NCBI GenBank assembly: GCA_002049545.1
Contig: LLYT01000020.1
Location: forward strand, 1-34,104
DNA length: 34,104 nt
Direction: 5' to 3'
Origin: Deltaproteobacteria bacterium tcs-42
Lineage (GTDB): Bacteria; Desulfobacterota; Desulfuromonadia; Desulfuromonadales; Geopsychrobacteraceae
Position 1 is the stretch's first letter. Every line of letters begins with the position of its first letter. Below, in pieces: positions 14,267 to 23,106 of this stretch. Both the position numbers and the translations under genes were made by a program. The notes under the pieces are model-generated. The model saw only the letters and a program-made list of their open reading frames with translations. It did not search any database and was not told the DNA's origin.

Positions 14267-17002
14267 ATGAAATCCATCTTGTATAGTCACTCAACAGTAC
14301 GTCTTACCAAGCCATCATTCAATCGTATTCGGCATCGATTGTTATCCATACCAATCTGTCTTTTTTTACTATTGTTTACGATCCCACCTTTTACACATGC
14401 AGAAGAGACAATCCGCGTTGGATACTTTGACAAAAAACCGGTTTCTTTTTCTGGAGAAGAAGGTCACCCCCGTGGCTTTGCTGTCGATATTCTCACCGAT
14501 ATCGCCGAGGAAAACAGATGGAAACTGACATATATTCATGGCAGCTTTCCTGAGAGTTTCAAGCGTCTCAAATCGGGCAAAATTGACCTGATGCTCCCCA
14601 TCGGTTACAGCGCATCCCGTAAAGTTGACATCGACTATTCCGACGAACCTCTTCTGTCAAGCTGGGGATGTCTGTTCACCCAACGTGGCGGATCAATCAA
14701 GTCCCTTGCAGACATTTCCGGGCAGCGTATTGCTTATTTCAAAACAAGCCTGTTCTATAAATCTCTTCACAACATACTCAATGGACTCGGATTAACAGCT
14801 GATTTTATCGAAGTCGACAGTTACAACGAAATTTTTTCTGGAATCGCTGCTGGTCGTTTTGACGCTGGAGCCGGCGATCGCTTGGCGTTGGTAGGGTTAG
14901 AGCCAGAGGTCGAACAGGAAATTGACGGATCGATCGTCTTTCATCCTTTCGCGCTACATGTTGCAGTCACTGATGGCGACCCCAAAGATCTTTTATCCAA
15001 AATCGACCACTACCTCCACAAAGGTCGATCAACCCCCGATTCGCGCTATTCCAAACACCTGAATTACTGGCTGTCCGGCACAGCAGGAAGACCATCAGCG
15101 TTACCACAGACCTTGGCTATTACCTTAGTGCTGATACTTCTTGGTTCTCTCCTTTATATTCTCTCCCGGATTTCCGCTATTCGCCGAACCTTAGGTTTAA
15201 CCGAAATAGTTGAAGCCCGGGCCAGTCTCAATATTCTTATCATCAGCTGGGCGATAGGTGCCTTTTATTGGGTTGGGGATTCACTTGTCGAGTACTTTTG
15301 GGTCAATCCATCCCATAAAAGCTACCTCTCCCTATTCTTGTCCCGGGATAATCTTCACGAAGTAAGCATGCGCCTGTCGTTTGTCGGTGTTGTTGTCCTG
15401 GGTGGCATTATCATTTCACGAATTTTTGCGCGGTTGACAGCAGCACAGACGGAAACGAAAAAAACCGCAGAAAACCTGCGCACAACCCTTTACTCTATCG
15501 GTGATGCGGTCATTGCCACCAATACCGACGGTGCCATAGTCCGAATGAACCCGGTGGCAGCAAAGCTCACTGGCTGGACGGCTGAAGAAGCCAGTCAAAG
15601 ACCACTGACCGAGGTTTTCCATATCATTAATGCCCAAACAAGAGAACCGGTCGAGAACCCGACCAATCAGGTACTCGAAAATGGGAAAATTGTTGATCTG
15701 GCTAACCACACTATATTGGTCGCCAAAGATGGAGAGGAATACCAGATCGCTGACTCTGCTGCGCCGATTCGCGATGCCAACAGCAACATTACTGGTGTAG
15801 TTCTGGTCTTCCGCGATGTAACCGAAAAATATTCCTTGCAGGAATCGCTTAAAAAAACTCAAAACTACCTCTCCAATATCATTAACTCAATGCCTTCGGT
15901 ACTGGTCGGAGTCAATATTGATGGCGAGGTGACCCAATGGAACAGTGAGGCAGAACAGTTTACAGATATTGCTACTGAGAATGCTCTGGGACGGTCGTTA
16001 GCAGAGGTTTTCCCCCGGCTATCGATAGAAATGCCGCGTGTCCGTGAAGCGATACAGAATCGCCAGACGCAGTTCAACCCCAAGCAGACTTGTCCCGAAA
16101 GCGAAGAGACCTGCTATGAAGATATCACCATCTACCCTCTGGTTGCCAACGGTGTAGAGGGGGCGGTGATCCGGGTCGATAATGTCACCGAACGGGTTCA
16201 GATGGAAGAGATGATGGTTCAAACTGAAAAAATGCTCTCTATCGGTGGACTTGCGGCAGGCATGGCTCATGAAATCAACAATCCACTGGGGATCATCAGT
16301 CAGGCTGCCCAAAATGCTATGCGGCGCCTCTCAACAACCCTCCCTGCCAACCAGAAAATTGCTGCTGAGCTTGGAATTGATTTAAAACAGATCGATACGT
16401 ATCTTAAAAAAAGAGAAATTCCTCGGTTTTTGGAAAATATCAAAACAGCTGTCAACCGCAGCTCTGAAATCATTCAAAATATGTTGAACTTCAGTACAAC
16501 CAATGCCTCACAACGTGAAACCTGCTGTATCACAGACATTATCAAAGAATCGCTCACATTGGCTCACAGCGATTACGATCTGAAGAAAAAATTTGACTTT
16601 AGAAATATCCAGATTGAGACTCATCTGGCCGAAGACTTACCCCAGATATCAATCAATCGGATTGAAATTCAGCAGGTCGTTTTCAACCTGCTGAAAAATG
16701 CCAGTCAAGCCATGAATGACGTTAGTCGAGATAATTACCTACCCAAAATCACCATAACAGCAAGTGCTGATCAAGATAATTTAACCCTTAAGCTGACGGA
16801 TAATGGCCCAGGCATGCCGGCCGCAATTAAAGCACGGATCTTCGAGCCATTCTATACCACAAAAGAAATTGGTGCCGGGACAGGTCTGGGTTTGTCAGTT
16901 TCATACTTTATCATCGTAAAACGTCATCAGGGTCAGTTCCAGGTTGAGTCTGAAGAGGACAAAGGAACCAGCTTCACCATCACTCTGCCGCGAGGAAATT
17001 AA
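14267..17002 (+). CDS. Membrane histidine kinase with periplasmic solute-binding (SBP_bac_3) sensor and two PAS domains
   Basis: 911 residues. A signal or anchor helix (about 27-41) is followed by a SBP_bac_3-type solute-binding domain (about 46-268: IRVGYFDKKPVSF...LKSGKIDLMLPIGYSASRKVDIDYSDEP). Three membrane helices follow (about 282-303, 320-343, 367-387); the pair around GAFYWVGDSLVEYFW and HEVSMRLSFVGVVVLG resembles an N-terminal module common in Geobacter-type kinases. Then come PAS1 (about 404-525), PAS2 (about 533-650), a HisKA domain with H668 in MAHEINNPLG, and an HATPase domain (NLLKNASQAM, DNGPGMP, FEPFYTTK, GTGLGLS). ATG 14267 has AAGGCAGG upstream; ATG 14249 is an alternative. 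The probable partner is the HD-GYP regulator that follows immediately. The ligand is probably an amino acid or similar small solute, by family only. Confidence 0.88.
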   Translation: MKSILYSHSTVRLTKPSFNRIRHRLLSIPICLFLLLFTIPPFTHAEETIRVGYFDKKPVSFSGEEGHPRGFAVDILTDIAEENRWKLTYIHGSFPESFKRLKSGKIDLMLPIGYSASRKVDIDYSDEPLLSSWGCLFTQRGGSIKSLADISGQRIAYFKTSLFYKSLHNILNGLGLTADFIEVDSYNEIFSGIAAGRFDAGAGDRLALVGLEPEVEQEIDGSIVFHPFALHVAVTDGDPKDLLSKIDHYLHKGRSTPDSRYSKHLNYWLSGTAGRPSALPQTLAITLVLILLGSLLYILSRISAIRRTLGLTEIVEARASLNILIISWAIGAFYWVGDSLVEYFWVNPSHKSYLSLFLSRDNLHEVSMRLSFVGVVVLGGIIISRIFARLTAAQTETKKTAENLRTTLYSIGDAVIATNTDGAIVRMNPVAAKLTGWTAEEASQRPLTEVFHIINAQTREPVENPTNQVLENGKIVDLANHTILVAKDGEEYQIADSAAPIRDANSNITGVVLVFRDVTEKYSLQESLKKTQNYLSNIINSMPSVLVGVNIDGEVTQWNSEAEQFTDIATENALGRSLAEVFPRLSIEMPRVREAIQNRQTQFNPKQTCPESEETCYEDITIYPLVANGVEGAVIRVDNVTERVQMEEMMVQTEKMLSIGGLAAGMAHEINNPLGIISQAAQNAMRRLSTTLPANQKIAAELGIDLKQIDTYLKKREIPRFLENIKTAVNRSSEIIQNMLNFSTTNASQRETCCITDIIKESLTLAHSDYDLKKKFDFRNIQIETHLAEDLPQISINRIEIQQVVFNLLKNASQAMNDVSRDNYLPKITITASADQDNLTLKLTDNGPGMPAAIKARIFEPFYTTKEIGAGTGLGLSVSYFIIVKRHQGQFQVESEEDKGTSFTITLPRGN

Positions 17003-17003
17003 C

Positions 17004-18116
17004 GTGCATAATGAGTCCTGGGATCATGAATATATTATCCGTCATATTTTGCTGGTCGATGATGAAGCTGCAATCTGCAACAATCTGAAAGCGTTTCTTG
17101 AAGACTTTGGCTACGACATTTCTGTCGCCCATAACGGTAAAGATGGGCTGGAAATGTTCAATGCAAACGTCCCGGATCTCGTCATACTGGATCTGCACAT
17201 GCCAGTTATGTCTGGACATGAGCTTTTGACTAATATCACCGCAACACACCCAGAAATTCCGAAAATCGTTATCTCCGGAGTCGGCGTCATAAGTGAAGCA
17301 ATGCAAACCGTCGGTGAAGGGGGGTGGGACTTCATCTCAAAACCGATCCATGATCTCAACATCCTGATCCATAAAATCAAGCTTATTGAGGAAAAAGCCA
17401 CCCTGATCCGCCAAAATCGTCTCTATAAAGAACATCTGGAGCAACTGGTTGAAAAGAAAACTGCTGATGTACAAAGATTAAACCTGCAGATTATCGGCAC
17501 CCAGAAAGAGATCGTTGCAAAACTAGGTGATGTCATTGAAACACGATCTCAGGAAACCGGTAACCATGTCCGCCGGGTTGCCTATCTCTCCAGATTACTG
17601 GCTCTTGCCTACGGTCTAAATTCTAGCGAAGCAGAAATTATCAGAATGGCATCACCATTACACGATGTCGGGAAAATTGGCATTCCCGATGACATTCTCA
17701 ATAAATGTGGAAAACTGACCGAGGAAGAGTTTGAGAACATCAAAAGCCATACAAGTATCGGTTACAACATGCTCAAAGACTCAGATCAACCCATCATCCA
17801 GGCCGGTGCCATTATTGCTGAACAGCATCATGAACATTGGGATGGGTCAGGTTACCCAAGAGGATTAAAAGATGAACAGATCCATACTTATGGGCGCATT
17901 ACCTGCCTGGCTGATATCTACGATGCTCTCCGCCAAAAACGCCACTACAAAGAGGCTTGGAGTGAAGAACAAACTCTGAAATATATAAAAGAAAATTCAG
18001 GGACCATCTTTGAGCCAAAACTGGTTGCATTATTTCTAGAGAACATTGCTGAAGTTGAGCAGATTGTTTCAGATTATCGGCAACCAGATAAATTTATCTA
18101 TTGCTCCGGCGATTAA
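17004..18116 (+). CDS. Response regulator with HD-GYP domain (c-di-GMP phosphodiesterase type)
   Basis: 370 residues. Receiver domain (about 12-130) with DDE, phosphoacceptor D63 in VILDLHMPVMSG, and FISKP. A coiled linker (about 140-170) joins it to an HD-GYP domain (about 172-355): HD at 220-221 (HDVGKIGIPDDIL), SHTSIGYNML, HHEHWDGSGYP with GYP at 283-285, and CLADIYDALRQ. All metal ligands and the GYP signature are present, so hydrolysis of cyclic di-GMP is expected. GTG 17004 is chosen because GAGGAAAT precedes it at 7 bases and it begins one base after the kinase stop codon; a longer in-frame start at 16944 would overlap the kinase by about 60 bases without a ribosome binding site. Confidence 0.9.
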   Translation: MHNESWDHEYIIRHILLVDDEAAICNNLKAFLEDFGYDISVAHNGKDGLEMFNANVPDLVILDLHMPVMSGHELLTNITATHPEIPKIVISGVGVISEAMQTVGEGGWDFISKPIHDLNILIHKIKLIEEKATLIRQNRLYKEHLEQLVEKKTADVQRLNLQIIGTQKEIVAKLGDVIETRSQETGNHVRRVAYLSRLLALAYGLNSSEAEIIRMASPLHDVGKIGIPDDILNKCGKLTEEEFENIKSHTSIGYNMLKDSDQPIIQAGAIIAEQHHEHWDGSGYPRGLKDEQIHTYGRITCLADIYDALRQKRHYKEAWSEEQTLKYIKENSGTIFEPKLVALFLENIAEVEQIVSDYRQPDKFIYCSGD

Positions 18117-18163
18117 ACAGTTAATTCAGGCGGCATCTTCAAGATCATGGGTGGGGAAATGCT

Positions 18164-18199
18164 TTTAGATAACTAAGTCGCTAGCTCCGTTTATCTAAA
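18164..18199. terminator. AT-rich inverted repeat after the HD-GYP gene, possible terminator
   Basis: tttagataa (18164-18172) pairs with ttatctaaa (18191-18199) over 9 bp. It lies between the + strand regulator gene and the convergent mobB gene. The stem is AT-rich and lacks a U-tract, so a terminator role is weakly supported. Confidence 0.25.
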
Positions 18200-18322
18200 T
18201 GGAGAAAACCAATTCAGTCCAAAGACCGCTGGCTTCCATCTGTCAAAATCTGCTAACCGTCTCTAATTCCTGCAACTGCCAAAACAATTATCCGGGGAGG
18301 ATCCGGATCTTGCGGAAAATGG

Positions 18323-18835
18323 TTACGGCAATCGAAAGGTTTCAACAATCAAATCACACAGCGCGACAGCATCATCAAGATCAAAAACGGGGACATCCAA
18401 CTCCAAAGGGGAATCAGAAGCGACAGCGACCAGAGCAGGATCATGATTCTCACCACGGCAGAACAGGGAATCGCCACACGCCTGGCGGTGAACCTCAATC
18501 TTTGGCATCGTGCTCCGTTTGAATCCCTCGGTCAAAAGGATATCGACATCGCCACAATAGTTGGCCACAATCTCTTCCAGCGCAGGTTCTCCACCAGCCC
18601 CGCTCTGTTTCACCATGGCAATTTTTTCAGCCGAGGCAATCAACATCGTATCAGCACCGGCCTGGGTCAGTCGCCAGGAATCTTTTCCCTGATGGTCAAT
18701 TTCAAACTGATGGGCATTGTGCTTCACAACTCCGACCCGATAGCCGCGTAATTTCAATTCGGCTATCAGCTTTTCCAGCAGCGTGGTTTTCCCGGTGCCA
18801 CTTTTGGCAACGATTGAAACAACAGGGGGAAGCAT
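18323..18835 (-). CDS. mobB: Molybdopterin-guanine dinucleotide biosynthesis protein MobB
   Basis: About 170 residues, the usual MobB size. The GTPase P-loop is VAKSGTGKTTLLEKL near the N-terminus, followed by the family blocks GYRVGVVKHNAHQFEIDHQGKDSWRLTQAGADTMLIAS and DVDILLTEGFKRSTMPKIEVHR. MobB assists MobA in attaching GMP to the molybdenum (or tungsten) pterin cofactor used by DMSO-reductase-family enzymes. Start ATG 18835 lies 2 bases after the YciI gene stop, so the two are co-transcribed; an in-frame ATG at 18859 lies inside that gene and has no ribosome binding site. Its presence about 11 kb from the tungstate importer fits a W/Mo-dependent metabolism. Confidence 0.9.
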   Translation of the reverse strand: MLPPVVSIVAKSGTGKTTLLEKLIAELKLRGYRVGVVKHNAHQFEIDHQGKDSWRLTQAGADTMLIASAEKIAMVKQSGAGGEPALEEIVANYCGDVDILLTEGFKRSTMPKIEVHRQACGDSLFCRGENHDPALVAVASDSPLELDVPVFDLDDAVALCDLIVETFRLP

Positions 18836-18837
18836 AT

Positions 18838-19113
18838 TTACGGCAAGACCTTGTTCCATCGGTCTATCGTCGTTGTTGCAAACAGACCCGCTTTAGCATA
18901 AGGATCTCCGGCAGAAAAAGCTTCAGCTGCAGATTTATCGGCCAAATCAAGAATAACGATCGAACCGCACATATTTTCGTCGCCGTCCAGAATCGCTCCA
19001 GCGGCAAACAATTTTTCACCGAAACTCTTTAAATATTCCACATGGGCGGGGCGGTTTTCCTGACGAACGGGCAGATGCCCTTTTTTATCGATACAGCGAA
19101 TAACAAAAAGCAT
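18838..19113 (-). CDS. YciI-family protein
   Basis: 91 residues, matching the YciI family of small dimeric alpha/beta ferredoxin-like proteins: MLFVIRCIDKKG, the conserved R-x-x-H near ENRPAHVEYLKSFGEKLFAAGAIL with the catalytic-type histidine, and a C-terminal DPYAKAGLF motif. The biochemical role of most members is unknown. Start ATG 19113 is fixed by AAAGGAGA 7-10 bases upstream; a longer in-frame start at 19170 is unsupported. It is directly followed by mobB. Confidence 0.87.
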   Translation of the reverse strand: MLFVIRCIDKKGHLPVRQENRPAHVEYLKSFGEKLFAAGAILDGDENMCGSIVILDLADKSAAEAFSAGDPYAKAGLFATTTIDRWNKVLP

Positions 19114-19255
19114 ATTTTTAACTCTCCTTTTAGTTTTGATGGCGTCGAAAAAGCCCACCGCAAACGTCAATGTTCCCGGTTAAAAGGGAGCAGCACAAGA
19201 TCTGCAACCGGTACATTGATCCAGAATTGTGACGGCCATCAAATTATTTTTCACC

Positions 19256-20443
19256 TCAAGGGGTTTTGGGGGTTTTTACTTTGCCCTTAACCAGCCTTCT
19301 GATTTTTTTCTTCACTCCGTTGACCACAAAAGGGGTTGCACGACCTCGCTCGAGAAGCCGTTTTTTCATCATCTCCCGACGATTCAGTGGTGGCGTATAA
19401 TTTTCATTGCAATCAACCATCGACAAAGCCCCTTGATGACAAACCGATATGCAGGCGCCACAACCAAGACAAACCTGTTCTTGTAGCTGTACCGGTTGCT
19501 TTACCTCATCAATTTTCAGGGCAGCAACGTTACAGGCTGTGACGCAAAGCCCGCAACTGTTACACAGCTCCTCATCAACTTTAAGGATAAAGGGTGCCTT
19601 GGCAACCCCTTCAGAAAAACCGGCTTGCACCCCGGCCAACAACTCGCAACAGCAAGAACAACAGTTACAGATAAATGATGGCTTGTGGCGGATATTATCG
19701 GTGATATGGGTGAGGTTAAGCTGACGCGCCCGATCCAAAATTTCGAGAAGTTGTTCAGCTGTTTGTTCTTTGGCAAATCCCCGCCGTACCAGAAATTTGG
19801 CGCCGGTGCCAAGAGAGATACAGATATCCTCCATGGGAGCCCCCTTGATGCAATCTTCCCCCAAATGGTGCTTCTTGTGTCGGCAATAACAGAGACCAAC
19901 GGCTCCATATTCAGCACCATTGATAATCTCACGGGCGTTCTCATAACTGGTCACAGTGGAACTGGTCGGGATCTTGTCTTCGTAAACCAAAGCGCGGGTG
20001 AGTGGCGTTTTGCTATCAAAAAATTCCTTTGCCATCCCTTCCCGGGGAGTTTCATATAGATATTCCTGCATCAACCGGGAAATCTTTTCCTTGGGCAGGT
20101 CGGTGCGGTTTTTCATAAAGGTCAATTCAAAAAACCCGATCAACCCGGGTAACAACAGATAGTAAACCTCCCCTTCATAAGGAAGATCCATCACCAGACC
20201 CTTTTCACACATCTGTTCTAACTGCGGCTGAAGCTCCACCCCGGAAATACCCGTAACATCGGTCAACTCTGCCAGAGTTGCTTCTTCAAGTGGAAAACGG
20301 GAGGCAATAAAAGCTTCATTTTCGGCAAACAACAGGGACAGAATTTCCCGTAATTTTTCGCTGTCGGGGAGTCCGACCGGATATTTATTCAAACGATCTA
20401 TCAAGGGGACGATACTGCTCTTGCTGCCAACATGATGACCCAT
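19256..20443 (-). CDS. Cysteine-rich Fe-S protein with winged-helix-like N-terminus and two 4Fe-4S ferredoxin motifs
   Basis: 395 residues. The N-terminal part (about 35-100: LEEATLAELTDVTGISGVELQPQLEQMCEKGLVMDL) looks like a winged helix. The middle has CYCRHKKHHLGEDC (about 195-210) and CNCCSCCC (about 272-280). The C-terminal half has two ferredoxin motifs, CNSCGLCVTACN and CLGCGACISVCHQ, and a basic tail. I recognise this as a type found beside acyl-CoA metabolism genes in anaerobes, but its function is not established. As the last gene of a beta-oxidation cluster it is a candidate electron carrier for the acyl-CoA dehydrogenases, since no etfAB is in the window. TTAAGGAG precedes the ATG. 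A redox-sensing regulatory role is the alternative. Confidence 0.75.
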   Translation of the reverse strand: MGHHVGSKSSIVPLIDRLNKYPVGLPDSEKLREILSLLFAENEAFIASRFPLEEATLAELTDVTGISGVELQPQLEQMCEKGLVMDLPYEGEVYYLLLPGLIGFFELTFMKNRTDLPKEKISRLMQEYLYETPREGMAKEFFDSKTPLTRALVYEDKIPTSSTVTSYENAREIINGAEYGAVGLCYCRHKKHHLGEDCIKGAPMEDICISLGTGAKFLVRRGFAKEQTAEQLLEILDRARQLNLTHITDNIRHKPSFICNCCSCCCELLAGVQAGFSEGVAKAPFILKVDEELCNSCGLCVTACNVAALKIDEVKQPVQLQEQVCLGCGACISVCHQGALSMVDCNENYTPPLNRREMMKKRLLERGRATPFVVNGVKKKIRRLVKGKVKTPKTP

Positions 20444-20564
20444 TGTAACTCCTTAAAATATCTGTTCTCTGGTTGGCACTGATAGCCCCGGGTGGCCAAA
20501 GGCCGGATGAGGGGGCCTTTTTAGCGTTTCTATTTCCTTCACCCGGCCCCTCTGAGGAAGAATT

Positions 20565-22265
20565 TTATTCGGCCATCTGGTAACAGTCTTCCAGTTCAAT
20601 CACCTGCTTCCAGAGCTGTTCAAAGCTGGATTGATCCTGTGCTGGTTTTTTGATCATCAGTTGGAAAATCTCTTCCTGTGCAGGAAGGTTATTGTGGTTG
20701 AGAATCATCTGCAAGGCAAAATTGGCATAATCTCGAATCAGAAAATCAAAAATCTGTTCCAGCAGATCACTTTCAACCTGGTAGATTCGACTGTTTTCCA
20801 GAATCAGCTGAGCATAAACAACCAAAGTGAACAACTCCCCCGCCGCCAGCATATAATCGATATTTTTCATCTGTTCCGATGTTGGTGGTGCCTCAATCAG
20901 CAGCCTCCGGAACAGCTCCACCTGTTCCCGGAATATGCCGATATTTTCTGACTCGAAACCTTGATAGGCGCGTCGATAATCGGGGAAATGGATTTTTGCC
21001 AAACCTCCGGTGAACTGGCTGAACAGATAGTTATCATCGGCAATGTCGTTACGTCGGGGAATATCAGGGTAATCGACCGGTTCAAAGAAATAGTTGCGGA
21101 TAAATTTGACGTTCAGCGCCATATTGACGTGCTCGGTCCCTTCCAGTTTAGGGAGCATCCCGATATCGCGGAGTGCCATTTCGAAGTAGGTATCCTGCTC
21201 AAAACCTTTCGCGGCGATAATATCGTGGAGCTGATTCACCACCTTCTCCCCCTGCGAAGTCACCTTCATTTTGACGATCGGATTGAAGAGCAAATAACGC
21301 CGGTCATCATCAGAGGCACTGCGCAGATAATCGCCGGCACGCAGGGCAAACAGTTTGGCGGCATTTAAGCGGGCATAGGCTTCGGTCATGGTTTTACGCA
21401 CGTGGGGGAAATCGGTCACAAACTGACCATAAAGACTACGTTTTGCGGCATGATTGAGAGCTTCATAAAAACAGTGGGTGGCAATTCCGATGGCAGCAAA
21501 CCCAAGCTCGAATTTACCAATATTGACCGTACTTAAAGAGGAATCCCAGGCCAGTTGCCCCACTGAAAGAATCTCTTCTGGCGTAATCGGGTAATCGTGC
21601 AGACAGTATTCGGCAACATAAGCTTGACGGACACCGGAGGTGTCAATTTTTTTGACACACTCGTAGTTGGGGTGATCGCTTTTGACCACAAAAAATACAT
21701 ATTCACCGGTATCGGCAAGTTTGCCGAAAGTTGAAACCAGAGCGGCACAATTGCCATTACCAATGTAATATTTTGAGCCCCGTGCCAGCCAGGATCCGTC
21801 CTGCTGTGGATAAAGCATCACTTCACTGGAATAGAGATCGGCTCCATGATCTTTTTCCGACAGACCAAAAGCAAACACCCCGCCATCCTGGAGTTGTTGT
21901 GCGGTTTCGTGTTTAACGGCTTCGTTATCCCCCATCCAGATTGGCCCCAATCCAAGGATGGAAACTTGCCAGGCATACCAGTAGCAAAGACCATAAAAAG
22001 CCAGAACTTCGTTAAACTCACCAATCCGCCACATATCCCAGCGGGAATCGTCGGCGCCGTAGCCAGCCGGGGTGAGCATGGTCGCAAATACTTTTTCCTC
22101 TTTGATAAAAGCGAGGAAATCGTCATACCAGAGCATCGCCTGATCATCTTCCTTGATCTGTTTCAGCCCTTTCTTTTCAAAAAAACTGATGGTTTTCTCC
22201 ACCAGTTGACGTGATAGTTCGTCGGCATGTTCACGCTGATATTTGTGTGGATTAAAAAGGAGCAT
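20565..22265 (-). CDS. Atypical acyl-CoA dehydrogenase family protein
   Basis: 566 residues, longer than a classical acyl-CoA dehydrogenase (about 380) and divergent from the one at 26364. Family features are FAFGLSEKDHGADLYSSEVML (flavin/substrate loop), YYIGNGNCAALVSTFGKL, FELGFAAIGIATHCFYEALNHAAKRSLYGQFVTDFPHVRKTM, and LEGTEHVNMALN, where the glutamate of EGT is at the usual catalytic-base position. A helical C-terminal extension follows (about 410-566). ATG 22265 is fixed by CAGGAGGG; the upstream in-frame ATG at 22352 lacks one. It would insert a double bond into an acyl-CoA; the substrate range is unknown. It lies between the enoyl-CoA isomerase and Fe-S protein genes. Confidence 0.8.
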   Translation of the reverse strand: MLLFNPHKYQREHADELSRQLVEKTISFFEKKGLKQIKEDDQAMLWYDDFLAFIKEEKVFATMLTPAGYGADDSRWDMWRIGEFNEVLAFYGLCYWYAWQVSILGLGPIWMGDNEAVKHETAQQLQDGGVFAFGLSEKDHGADLYSSEVMLYPQQDGSWLARGSKYYIGNGNCAALVSTFGKLADTGEYVFFVVKSDHPNYECVKKIDTSGVRQAYVAEYCLHDYPITPEEILSVGQLAWDSSLSTVNIGKFELGFAAIGIATHCFYEALNHAAKRSLYGQFVTDFPHVRKTMTEAYARLNAAKLFALRAGDYLRSASDDDRRYLLFNPIVKMKVTSQGEKVVNQLHDIIAAKGFEQDTYFEMALRDIGMLPKLEGTEHVNMALNVKFIRNYFFEPVDYPDIPRRNDIADDNYLFSQFTGGLAKIHFPDYRRAYQGFESENIGIFREQVELFRRLLIEAPPTSEQMKNIDYMLAAGELFTLVVYAQLILENSRIYQVESDLLEQIFDFLIRDYANFALQMILNHNNLPAQEEIFQLMIKKPAQDQSSFEQLWKQVIELEDCYQMAE

Positions 22266-22311
22266 ATTTGACCCTCCTGAATTTGTTATAGAGAGTTTCG
22301 AGAAAAACAGT

Positions 22312-23091
22312 TTAAGAAAATTGCGAAAAATCGGCTTTGCGTTTTTCGGCAAAAGCGTTGATAGCTTCCTGCGCCTCAGGCCTGGCCAATTGTTGCAGAA
22401 ACAATTTCCCCTCTTTACCCATCACTTCAGCAACCTGCCGAGCCTGATTTTCTTTCAGCAGAGACTTTGTCAAGCGCACCGACGCTGGTGGTTGTGCAGC
22501 CAGTTGAGATGCTTTCTGCATGACCTGTCCGGACAAATCGGCAGCTGGAAAAGTACAATTAACCAGCCCAAGCTCCAACGCTGTTTCAACATCAAGTGTC
22601 TCCCCAAGGAGCAATATCTCTGAAGCACGTAAGTAGCCCACCAACTTAGGCAACAAATAACTTGATGCCGCCTCTGGACAAAGCCCGAGATTAACGAAGG
22701 GGAGTTTGAATTTGGCGGTTTCATCGGCATAAACCAGATCACAATGAAGCAGCATGGTGGTCCCAATACCAACGGCAGAACCACTGACCATGGCAATGAC
22801 CGGCTTTTGTGCCTGACTGATCGCCCGTAGAAAACGGAATACCGGGCTATGCTCTCCTGCGGGTGGATTTTCAGCGAAATCACTCAGATCGTTACCGCTG
22901 GTAAAGCAGTTCTCTGTCCCGTGAATCATAATCACGCGAACCTGATTGTCAACTTCTGCAGATTCGATAGCTGCGGTCATGGCATCGTACATTGCCAGGG
23001 TTAAAGCATTCAGTTTATCCGGCCGCTGGATACCAATCTTGAAGACCTCTCTATCGAGGGAGGTCGTTACCAACTCAATTTCATTAGCCAT
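22312..23091 (-). CDS. Enoyl-CoA hydratase/isomerase (crotonase family), isomerase-like
   Basis: 259 residues with the crotonase fold: oxyanion-hole segments CFTSGNDLSDF (about 62-72) and SGSAVGIGTTMLLHCDLVYADE (about 104-125). The hydratase glutamate expected in a QPE-type motif is absent (KLPFVNLGL), while CPEAASSYLLPKLVG supplies a glutamate at the position used by ECI2/PECI-type delta3,delta2-enoyl-CoA isomerases. That suggests double-bond shifting rather than hydration and fits the adjacent 2,4-dienoyl-CoA reductase. This residue assignment is from memory of the families. It is 15 bases after fadH and 46 before the acyl-CoA dehydrogenase, clearly in one operon. Confidence 0.83.
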   Translation of the reverse strand: MANEIELVTTSLDREVFKIGIQRPDKLNALTLAMYDAMTAAIESAEVDNQVRVIMIHGTENCFTSGNDLSDFAENPPAGEHSPVFRFLRAISQAQKPVIAMVSGSAVGIGTTMLLHCDLVYADETAKFKLPFVNLGLCPEAASSYLLPKLVGYLRASEILLLGETLDVETALELGLVNCTFPAADLSGQVMQKASQLAAQPPASVRLTKSLLKENQARQVAEVMGKEGKLFLQQLARPEAQEAINAFAEKRKADFSQFS

Positions 23092-23106
23092 TATTTGATC
23101 CCGTCT

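Noticed and set aside
16944-17003. Longer HD-GYP regulator starting at 16944
   Set aside because: It overlaps the kinase C-terminal coding region; GTG 17004 has GAGGAAAT at good spacing and gives a normal receiver-domain N-terminus.
20510-20545. Hairpin aaaggcc/ggccttt between the atypical dehydrogenase and Fe-S protein genes as a terminator
   Set aside because: The T-tract follows on the plus strand, opposite to the direction of transcription of both genes; on the minus strand no U-run follows.
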